Shown: piece after piece, positions 55,801 to 64,000 of the stretch | How positions within the stretch are numbered: the stretch's first letter is position 1 | Layout: each line of letters begins with the position of its first letter | DNA from: Medicago truncatula | Lineage: Eukaryota > Streptophyta > Magnoliopsida > Fabales > Fabaceae | Assembly: GCF_003473485.1 (NCBI RefSeq) | Contig: NC_053043.1 | Span: 20,338,001 to 20,402,000, forward strand | Direction of reading: 5' to 3' | Length of the DNA stretch: 64,000 nucleotides | Made by a program: the position numbers and the translations under genes | The notes under the pieces: generated by a model | Told to the model about the DNA's origin: nothing | What the model saw: only the letters and a program-made list of their open reading frames with translations | Databases searched by the model: none

Positions 55801-58800
55801 ATAAGAAGGAGAGAGTTAAAGAAGAGAGAAATAGAAGAGAGACTCTCTATTTCTCTTGTTTGGTTAGCAGAGAAAAAGAGAAGAGAGAAGACTGCAGCGT
55901 GGGTCCCACTCAAAATCTCTTTCTTCTCTCAACAGCGAAGAAAATGGAAAGAAACACACTGACCTTTTTTTTTATCCCCTTTTTGCCCTTTTCTTTTCAG
56001 TTTTAGCGGCAACTCTCCCGCGCTTCTCTTCCCAGCTTTTTATTCCTAGCTTTTCATTATCTTCCTCACTCATCCTTCAAGTTTGGTGATGGACCTGCAA
56101 CTTCTCTTGATCTATACTTCTTAGATCTCTAGAGTACCACATCAAGACTAGATCTGAAAACTACAAATCATAGGTATGGATGTATTAAAAAAATTTAATG
56201 TGTTTTTCTTTGTTCAATATAGATGAATCTACCAATAAGTGTTGTTGATCTTATATAATCTGGGGTGTTGGTGAAATAAAATATATTGGGTTTAGGTTTT
56301 TTATTATTATTGTTTTAGAAGAAATTAGGAAAAATAATATGCCCTGTTTAGATTATTTGTTTGATGTTGTTTAGAGTTAAGATTAATTTTTGGATAGTGA
56401 ACAAATTGAATTTGACAGCTTAGAAAATGAAAGTAGTGAGAGAAAGGTATAATGGAATTAATTGGGTTGATTGAGAAAGATATAATCTGGAAGCATGAAT
56501 TTGGAATATCATCCACTTCAATTTTATTTTCTTTCCTAATTCCTTTTTTTTTTTTTTTGTTAATTGAAGTGGCAGAATTAGGAATTATATAAGTAAATAT
56601 TAGTACTAAATTGTGTCTAATGGATGGCTTTCTAATGATGGTGAAAGAATATTCTCAAAACAAGATATAATGCTTGGTTAACTTCTAGTCCTTGTGTTAG
56701 AATCAACTTTGCAAATTGCTACAGGAAAGTTGTTTTTCTTAACTAACTTTTGATGATAAGAAATTTTGGTGGGAATCAACCAAGTACCTATGGTGGTGAG
56801 GACCCTTCATAACTAGTATCATATGTTGAATGTTCAAATTTATGAATCAATTGGTGTTCTTGGTGAAATTGCATATAATATCTACATGTGAGAAGCCTTT
56901 GTGGGAAATTGCATATAATATATACATAAATTTAAAAGTAAATCTATGTCATTTCCTTTTTATTTACTATGTATTGGAACATTTATTCAATTGCTCATTT
57001 GTGCTACATGTGGGAAGCCTTTGAGAGTGTTATATTGTTGTGGAGGTAATGTCAAATCTAGATGGTGTTGAAGAAGTAAGCAACGATGAACAAATTGAAA
57101 TAATAGATGAAGTGGACTTGGATGAAGATGAAATGATTGATGTTGGAATGCCTACTCAAATGCTAGTTTTAAATCATGCTAAAAAAGATATGGAAAGGAG
57201 GCAACATATTGGTACTGTTGTCTTATTGTGTCATGCTGTCCATGCATTGTATTTGAATCAAATCTTATCAACATGTATGCATAGTAGAGTCACCTATTCT
57301 CCACAAAGTGAGCGTAGACGTTGTGAGTTAATGAGTTATCTAGTGCATACAGATAAGTGTCGGGACATCATACGAATGGGGCCTGAAGCATTCATGCAGC
57401 TGTGTCTAAAACTAAGAGGTACGGGTATAGTAAAGGATACTATAAAGTCTACTGTAGAAGAGAAAGTGGCAAAGTTCTTGCATATTGTAGGACATAATGT
57501 TAAAAATCGTACCGTTTCTTTCTTCTTTTATCGTTCGGGAGAGACTGTTAGTCGTCACTTTCACACTGTGTTGCATGCCATACTTGCATTAGGGGAAGAA
57601 TTTATAGTCCAACCATCAGTTGCCGATGTCCCACCACAAATACTAAACAATAGCAGATTTTATCCATTTTTTAAGGTACTATTATATTTTTTTTTAAGGC
57701 ATCTTCATTTTTTATTTAGTCATAATTATTTTCAACCATTAAGTATATCCCTTATACAACTAACTAAATCATCTATGAAATAAGGATTGCATTGGAGCTA
57801 TAGATGGCACACACATTCGAGTGAAGGTCCCAAGGGCACAAGCCCCTCGTTTTCGTGGAAGAAAAGAGCATCCCACTCAAAATGTATTAGCTGCATGTAA
57901 TTTCAACATGAAATTCACTTACGTGTTAGCCGGGTGGGAAGGAACAGCATCTGACTCTAGAATATTAAAAGATGCTTTAAGTAAAGAAGACCCTTTAATA
58001 ATTCCCTAAGGTTAGTGGAAAGGTTAATATAATATACTTTTATTAAAAAAAAAATGCGCATTTAACTTATTTCGACTAAACATTGAGTTATAATATATAT
58101 TTTCTAAAATTTTATAGGAAAGTTTTATCTCGGGGATGCGGGATTTATGCTTAAACAAGGGTTACTAACTCCATATAGAGGAGTTCGTTATCACTTGAAA
58201 GAGTATTCCTATCGTGGGCCACAAAATCCCCGAGAGTTATTCAACCTTCGACACTCTTCACTTCGGAACGTCATTGAAAGAACTTTTGGTGTGTTAAAAA
58301 AGAGATTTCCAATTATAGCTAGTGGCACCGAACCGCACTATTCATTTGAAGTAATGATAGACATAGTACTTGCTTGTTGTATACTTCATAACTTTTTAAT
58401 GGGAGTGGACATTGATGAAGCACTAATTGCTGAAGTTGATCATGAACTAGTTCAAAATGACATAGATAGATCCCAAACACAACAGCGTGATGAAGACTAC
58501 CGACTGGGATCGCTTCTTAGGGAAGCTATTACAACTGAAATGTTGAACCTGTATGGAGCTTAATGTAGTTTTGTCATGAGATAATGTAGTTTATTTGTTA
58601 ATGTTAAAGTAGATTATAATTATGTTTTTCTGTTAATTTAGTTCAAATGTTTTATTTGTTGTCATGTACTTGTTTCAATTGATAAATATTTGGAGAATAA
58701 TCTTGTTTCATCTATCATGTACTTGTTTTGTTAATTAATGTGATATGCATTGTGGTATCTTGTTTCTGTTGAAACTAAATGCATTTATAGGTTGAAAAAT

Positions 58801-61800
58801 GGCAAAGGATAAAGGTCAAAGTGTAGAACCTAGACAAGATACTAAGGAAGTCTTAAGGTGGACTGATGATATGGATCAAATATTATTGAATGCTTTGATA
58901 GAAGAGGTCCATAAAGGGAATAGGCATGATGGTTCATTTTCACCTGAAGCATACTCCAATGTCGTAGCTGTTTTACGGTCTAACATTGATCCAACCATGA
59001 CAAAACAACACATAAAAAATAGAATGAAAACTTTGAAAGATCGTTTTGGTGAAGCGTATGATCTATTTGGTAGCTTAAGCGGGTTTGGATGGAATTCAAC
59101 AACTAGGAGGTTTACGGCTGAGGAAGTAGTTTGGCAAGAACTTATAAGAGTGAGTTTTTTTTTTCATTTATTAATTGTAGTGTCCTTCGTTTTATTTCCT
59201 AGAAATACAATGTATATTATGCTTGATTTGCTAACTTGTTTAATGATAGGTAAAACCACATGCTGCTAAATGGAAAACCATGCAAGTTAAGCATTATGAT
59301 GTTCTGAAGGTTCTTTTTGGGGAAGACCGAGCAGCGGGAAAAACATCTAAGACTAATAAAATGAGACACAAACAGTTGGAGAAGGAAAGGGAAAAGGAAA
59401 AAGAAAAAGAAAAGGAAAACGTTGATCTGAATGACACAGCTGATGATACTTACATGACTGACCAACGTGCTGATATTTGATGAAGGGCAAGAAGAACCCA
59501 TTGTTGACTCATACAGTCCAACATATGGGAAATCACATCAGTCCACAGGAACATCTGGTTCTCGCGGAACAAAGCGTAAGGCTCCAATGAATGATTTTGT
59601 GGAAGCTCAATTGGATAGAATGACGAGTGGCATTGGACTCATGGCTGATGCTTTGAACAAAGGTAATTCAATTTCTGATCAATTGCATGATGTGGCTAAA
59701 CAACAAATAGAAATATCCGCACGACAAGTTGCAGCTATTGAGAAACGCAACGAAATCTTGCAAAATTGTAGACCTCGAGTGTATACAGGAGCAGATGTAT
59801 GGAATATGCTTGATGAGTTGGATATGCTGCCACAATTTCGTTTTAAGTGCTACGAAGTTCTTTGCAATGTTAACAAAAAGAAGGAGCTGGTTTTTGGTCT
59901 ACCCACTGACATGCGCTTACAGGTTCTCTTACAAATGATGAATGCTAATTTCTACCATTGAAGTTATTTGATATCTTTTTGTGTCATGTATATGACTCTT
60001 TTGTGTATATGTAATGAGGACACATTTGGTGCCTATAATTATGCTTGTAAAATGACAAGTATTTTAACATGAAACATGCAGTAGGGAAAAAAAGCAATAT
60101 GTAGTTGCCACTTTAGGCAATTGACAGTAGATGATATATATATGGTATAATGATTTTGTGTTAAGCCAACTATGACATTTCTTATGGTTTAACTGGCTTA
60201 TGGAAATTCAATTATCATTTTGAGAAGGTAGTTTTCTTACTATACACCTTTTTTTTAGTGTTATGTGTATGAAGTTTATGACAGGTTAAACAATCCAAGA
60301 TGCCATAAGTGTTTTGGTTGTTGAGTATCTGTATTTTCCGTTATAGTTTAGCAGTTTTGTACAGGTTCTATTATGTGTTCTAAAGATTGATTTTTACATC
60401 TGTTTGAAGATTGATTGTTTAGGGAAGAATGATTTTTGAAGATTATGTGCTTGAACAGATGTTCCATTTATTCAGTTAGCTATTAATGGTTCAGCAGTGA
60501 TTTGAGAGGTTGTTCAAGCACATAATCAAACTTCCCTGATGATTGTGCTTGTTATGGAACCACGAGAGGTTGAAAGCGTAAGGCTAAATTTTCTTGTGTC
60601 CCGTAACTCTGTTCAAGCACATAATCAGATGTTCCATTTATTCATTGTGCAAAATTTTGTGCTTGATTATGTGTTTCAGCCCTTAAATACTCTCGTGCTT
60701 GAAAGCGTAAGGCTCAATTTATTCATTTTGGTACCTCATATAAAATAAAATGGTTCTCTAACATCAGTTGTGCCTATTATATGTTGTTGCAATTCACTTT
60801 TTATTATGTTTGTGTACTTCTTCTACATGATACAATGATTAAAAAGAAGTTTTGGTTATTAAAAAAAAATCACTAAATTTTGATTGTTTAAAAAATATTA
60901 TCAAGAGCACCAACAGGATCTCACCCAAAATTAAAATAATAAGCTTTTATAGTATTTTGTAGCAATTCAAGTTTTGGTAATATAAGGTTTAGATTGTTAA
61001 ATTGTTTCATTATAACAAGGCTATTTTTGTCAATGTCTAAAATATTGTCATTTCTCTCTTCTCATTTTCTACTCAACCAAACAAGAGAGAGAGGAGGTTT
61101 ACACTTCTCTCTCTTCTATTTCTCTCATCTTTCTTTTATACCAAACAACCTCTTAAATCTACTCTATTTCTTACATATTTCTCTCTTCTCATTCTCTCTC
61201 TCACCTCTTTCTCTCTTCTTAATTTCTTCTCTTTGCCAAACATAGTGTAAACTCACGGTCTCTCTTTCTTCTCTGTTCTTCTTTTTCATGAGCTTTCCGG
61301 CGAGCATGAATTTTCCGGCGCGGTGGCCGGTGGTGGCACCACCGCGCCGGAGTGTGAAACTCCGCCGATTCAAAAACAAACTATCTTTTTAAAAATCCTT
61401 TTTTCTCCTCTTTTCAAATATCCATTTAGTTTTTACAAACAAAAAACCAAAACTTCTAGATCTAAGTTCAAACTTCTGAAAATCTTTTTGAAACAAAACC
61501 TACAAAAAGTCCGGATCTAAACTACTAAGCAAAGAAGAACACGAAATAAATGAAAGGAAACCTTTACCTCTTTGGATCGGAGACAAATAAAAACGCGACG
61601 GAAAACTTCAATCTATCGAGTTTCCAGATTCGGAATACTTCAAACTTCTTCTACTCCTTTTCCTTTGTTACGGTTCCGATCTGTGTTGCTTAGATCCGGT
61701 CTGGCTTGAACTCGTGGTTGATTCACGACCGGTTGGGATTTGTTGTTGTTTCCGTCGATTTTGAATCGGAAGAAAAAGGTTGCGTGATTATTGTGTAAAA

Positions 61801-62436
61801 GAAAGAAGCGAAAATAGTGTATGTTTTACTGGATTTTTTTGTTCATCACGTTCTTGAGATTCATGTGAATGTCCATGAGTTTTTTTTTTTTGATTGGGAA
61901 AGTAAAGGGGAAATTAGGGTTGTTGATTTGCGGCTGCCGATTTGTCTGGTTTTTCTTTGTTTGCGGCTGCTCCCCCCTTCTGTATTTTGCAGGTTTGCTT
62001 TTATAGCATTAGGGTTGGATAGAATAAGGAAATATCTTGCAGAAATTACTACTGATTTGCTGGATTTGGCAACAAAACTTTGACCCTATGAACTTCCCTA
62101 AACATGTGGCGTACGGAGAAGAAAAGAAAAAAAGAAAAATGGACCCTTGCTGAAATTTTCGGACTTATTGACTTCATTGGACAAAAAACGGAAAATAAAC
62201 ATTTATTAAATATTAAAAAGTAACTAACTTTAAAATTAAAATTAAAAGACGGAAGTTAGATAATGAAATAAAAAAGAAAATAATGGGAAAGAGAAGGGTC
62301 CGACTCGGAATAAAAAAATGAGGTACTTCAAAGTAACCTTTTGTCGAAATTTCGTCTGAAACGACGAAAATTTCCGACTTTAAAAATACGAATAAAATGG
62401 GCAAGGATAGAGAAAAGTGGTCAAAATTTGGGGTAT

Positions 62437-62477
<41 letters not shown>

Positions 62478-63974
62478 CAAATAAATAAATGATCAAACAT
62501 TTATCATAAAAAATCTAGAATAAGTCCAGAAGACATCTAAAATAGCTCTCAGAAAAAAGTTGAAATAAAAATGTAACGGGTCACTAAAGTGATTAAATTA
62601 AATGAATTTTCTCTCTCCATTTGTATTTCAAACATACAAGAAACTAGAACTGTTACTTATAAGAAAAATGAGTGAAAAGAGGATATTTTTACTATTATTT
62701 AAACCGGACGAGCCGACCCGCCCTATCACCACCATATTAATTTTGTGGGGGGTTTAGTGAGGCAAGTTAACTACTAGGTGAGATGCAAAAATATAACGCC
62801 TAAACGTCATGTCAAACGGGTCAACATATTGGGCCTAACCCGTTTTCCAATCCCTGCTTTTTTTTATGGATGAGGAAGAAAGAACTACGATTACAAGAGA
62901 GAAAGGTGGATAGGAGTATATGCAAGATAGGTAGTTAAATATCAAATTTTAGATTTAAGACATAGTGTTCGTGACAAATCATTTTAACATTTTAAAATTG
63001 TATAAAATATGAAATATTGTATGTTTTTATCTTCTCTAGACTGTTACCCTTGATACAACCCAAAATATGATATATCATGGTGCATACGCGGGAATAGTTG
63101 GGTATGATCTATCAGTTCAAGCAAAGCAATACAGCATGTCATACATTTGGATTGAAAGTGGATCAGGAACACAACTAAATAGCATAAAAGTTGGAGTTGG
63201 GGTTAGTTACTTTTCATTTCATTATGTTAATATTTTCCTCTCATGACATTACATTCTTTTAGAGAGATAATGTTAGAAGAAACATAATCATTCTTTTATA
63301 ATATACTACTCACATCCTCTCTTTTTTATGTAAAAGGTTTATCCAACCTTATATGAAGACAGCCAACTACGACTAACTGCTCGATGGACAGTAAGAATAC
63401 AAATTTAATGCATTTAATAATATATAAGACCATCTACAATGGTTAGTGCTTCACGGATTTAGAATCATATTAAATAGGAACCCCTGTTGTGGAACAAACA
63501 AACATGATGCTTGTCCAGAAGAGTGGTTATGGAAGCACCCCTTTTTAGCCCCCTAAATAAATTGTATTAAAATAAATTATTTTGTTGAAATTTCATGATT
63601 TAACGTTATTGGTGGGACTAGTATTATCATTTTTTTCTGTTGTGTTAGGTTGGAGAGATTGGATACTCATTAAGTATTAATATTAGTAAATGCTAAAATT
63701 GATGAAGTGTATATATAGGACCATCTTAAACATCACTGTGGATGGTCTAATGTGATGGAAACAAAAAATAAATACATGTTGTTAATGTGCTCAAGCTCAA
63801 TTTGATATAAACATGTAGGCAGATGGTTTTAAACGAACTGGATGTTACAATGCTAATTGTCCGGGTTTTGTGCAAGTCAATAATAACAAAGAATATACTC
63901 TTGGAACTGTCATGAGGCCCACTAATTCAATTGGATCAACTGAAAAAGTTGCTTCTTTTATCAAAATCAAACAG
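52873..63974 (+). CDS. Neprosin-family protein, copy 2 (runs off the window)
   Basis: Exons 52873-52989, 53078-53164, 53440-53628, 63040-63201, 63337-63390 and 63819-63974 match copy 1 exon for exon in length (117, 87, 189, 162, 54, 156 bp), all phase 0. Exon 7 lies beyond the window. The signal peptide is MDLILFLVLSLCITCCKVEA. No stop or frameshift is seen in 255 codons. Unlike copy 1, exon 6 has a normal donor (CAG|GTAAAT). Lys replaces the expected Glu in SIKVG, as in copy 1. Intron 3 is 9411 bp against 480 bp in copy 1 because of nested insertions, all with splice sites left intact. Confidence 0.87.
53954..54511. mobile_element. Outer Mutator-like MITE in intron 3
   Basis: The element is 53963-54502 (540 bp). 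The left end GGGAAATGCTAACTAGTGCC pairs with the complement of GGCACCGATTTGCATGACCC, with about 50 bp of related terminal sequence. Flanks ATTAATTAA and ATTAAAAAA agree at 7 of 9 bases, and copy 1 has ATTAATTAAAAAATTCAC at the same intron position (40194-40212). Confidence 0.75.
54009..54373. mobile_element. Inner Mutator-like MITE, 9 bp TSD AAATTATAT
   Basis: The element is 54018-54364 (347 bp). Ends are GGCAAAATTACACAATTAGT and its complement ACTAATTGTGTAATTTTGCC. Perfect duplications AAATTATAT lie at 54009-54017 and 54365-54373. Inverted similarity continues inward for about 90 bp (GTAACATTTTCGTCCTTTAT). It is nested in the outer MITE. Confidence 0.92.
56007..57048 (+). other. PIF element 5' non-coding region
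   Basis: About 1 kb lies between the terminal repeats and the transposase ATG. No frame of note was found. TGGGAAGCCTTTGAGAG and GAGAAGCCTTTGTGGGAAA near 56890-57025 are short direct repeats. Confidence 0.5.
57049..58563 (+). pseudogene. PIF/Harbinger transposase (nonsense mutation)
   Basis: Three exons: 57049-57675, 57785-58010, 58118-58563; about 432 codons. The family junction FYPFFK|DCIGAIDGTHIRV spans intron 1. DDE residues are D216 (GAIDGTH), D266 (GTASDSRIL) and E338 (NVIERTFGVLKKRF). Related domain text includes YLGDAGFMLKQGLLTPYRG and LACCILHNFL. Exon 2 ends ATT CCC TAA G, joined to GA AAG TTT TAT. A glutamate (IPEGKF) is usual here, so GAA to TAA at 58007-58009 is the single lesion. 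The enzyme would excise and insert the element at TWA sites. The start at 57049 is the first ATG of the frame. Confidence 0.9.
58799..59961 (+). pseudogene. PIF/Harbinger Myb/SANT-like protein (frameshift)
   Basis: Exon 1 (58799-59149) encodes LRWTDDMDQILLNALIEEVH, IKNRMKTLKDRFGEAYDLF and FTAEEVVWQELIR, a Myb/SANT-like DNA-binding domain with three spaced Trp-type positions. Exon 2 (59250 on) continues KPHAAKWKTMQVKHYDVL and a Lys/Glu-rich helix (KEREKEKEKEKEN). A one-base shift in a T run near 59475 puts TGA at 59478. The other frame continues to 59961 (GTKRKAPMNDFVEAQ, LDELDMLPQFRFKCYEVLC). In this superfamily the second protein binds DNA and assists the transposase. Confidence 0.88.
59962..61060. 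repeat. PIF 3' non-coding region with internal repeats
   Basis: No gene is seen. GTTCAAGCACATAATCAGA-like segments recur near 60508 and 60612 and inversely near 60440. GTGCTTGAAAGCGTAAGGCT and a close copy occur at 60570 and 60700. Confidence 0.6.
61315..61350 (-). repeat. GC-rich hairpin of the Ogre-like solo LTR
   Basis: CCGGCGCGGTGG and its exact complement CCACCGCGCCGG are separated by 12 bases. It is placed like the hairpins at 16388 and 31626 of the intact Ogre. Confidence 0.85.
62441..63039 (+). other. Right part of intron 3, Neprosin copy 2
   Basis: This starts with a (TA)n run to about 62473. 62474-62860 is unassigned; AACCGGACGAGCCGACCCGC (62701) and CGGGTCAACATATTGGGCCT (62817) hint at an unrelated repeat. 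From about 62865 the sequence aligns again with copy 1 intron 3 (40235 on), up to the acceptor CTTCTCTAG. Confidence 0.6.
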
Positions 63975-64000
63975 GTAAATTTGCAATTATTATCAATACA

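Larger units (their letters stand above)
55776..61250 (+). mobile_element. PIF/Harbinger DNA transposon, TSD TAA
   Basis: The element is 55779-61247 (5469 bp) with TAA on both sides. The left end CACTCTGTTTGGTTGGAGAG and the right end, complement CACTATGTTTGGCAAAGAGA, form imperfect inverted repeats of about 35 bp. TTGTTTGGTTAGCAGAGAAA recurs inside the left end (about 55857), and similar copies lie inside the right end (61075, 61140). It encodes the two proteins typical of the superfamily, a transposase and a Myb/SANT-like protein, in the same direction. Each carries one disabling lesion, so the copy is not autonomous now but may be recent. Confidence 0.93.
54577..62440 (-). mobile_element. 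Ogre-like (Tat) solo LTR split by a PIF element
   Basis: On the minus strand it runs from TGTCATACCCC (62440) to CACGAGCACA (54577), 2392 bp once the PIF element is removed. It shares the order of the intact Ogre LTR: GGTTACTTTGAAGTACCTCA (62319 region), GC-rich hairpin (61315-61350), GGTTCCTATGGAATACC and CCCCCGAATCC near the 3' end (54690-54765). No PBS or coding region follows, so it is a solo LTR. The flanks are both TATAT, but they lie in AT repeats, so this duplication is weak evidence. Confidence 0.8.

Noticed and set aside
60539..61245. Small frames after the PIF Myb-like gene
   Set aside because: They lie in repeated non-coding sequence near the transposon end.
54572..62445. TATAT as target duplication of the Ogre-like solo LTR
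   Set aside because: Both sides are AT microsatellites, so a 5 bp match is expected by chance; the LTR call rests on its ends and internal landmarks instead.
1..64000. tRNA, rRNA or miRNA genes
   Set aside because: tRNA-like words such as TGGTATCAGAGC are primer binding sites; no cloverleaf or rRNA segment was recognised.

Overview
This 64 kb window is plant nuclear DNA dominated by transposable elements. Short coding islands, GT-AG introns, LTR retrotransposons, CACTA, PIF/Harbinger and MITE elements, and an 18.6 kb Ogre-type (Ty3/Tat) element together point to a dicot. A papilionoid legume is the best guess, because large Ogre elements with an extra 5' ORF and a pro-pol intron are typical of that group. 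This is an inference; no species call is made.

Layout. 585-4815: an L1-type LINE pseudogene split by a solo chromovirus-type LTR (871-3330, target duplication GTTGG). 4845-5219: a Stowaway MITE. 5653-10015: pieces of two chromovirus-type elements in opposite orientation. 10016-38033: a 5'-truncated CACTA transposon (DUF4216 protein plus an acidic-tail gene). It was entered by a pol-less Athila derivative (11613-36888, minus strand), which was in turn entered by a full-length Ogre (14871-33498, plus strand, duplication ATTAT). Ogre LTRs differ at 4 of 3390 positions and Athila LTRs at about 1 percent, matching the nesting order. 39213-42040: a seven-exon Neprosin-family gene. 42366-48351: LINE, LTR, MITE and gag fragments. 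48352-49714: a serpin pseudogene joined in frame to a retroelement gag. 51790-51821: a probable Helitron 3' end. 52873 to past the window end: a second Neprosin gene, duplicate of the first. Its third intron has grown to 9.4 kb by a MITE within a MITE and an Ogre-like solo LTR that itself carries a 5.5 kb PIF/Harbinger element (55779-61247) with transposase and Myb-like genes, each with one disabling lesion.

How it works together. The only likely host genes are the two Neprosin copies; the serpin is broken. The Ogre has all ORFs open, PBS, PPT, TATA box and near-identical LTRs, so it looks recently active. Its pro-pol intron removes the gag-pro stop codon. The most unusual signal is in the Ogre 3' untranslated region: seven short hairpin units (27723-28610), six of them with a GNRA-type tetraloop, whose stems change on both arms in compensating ways. 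This suggests a conserved RNA structure. A second hairpin array lies at 29196-29830. The duplicated Neprosin pair gives natural empty-site comparisons for several insertions and shows a lost splice donor in copy 1.
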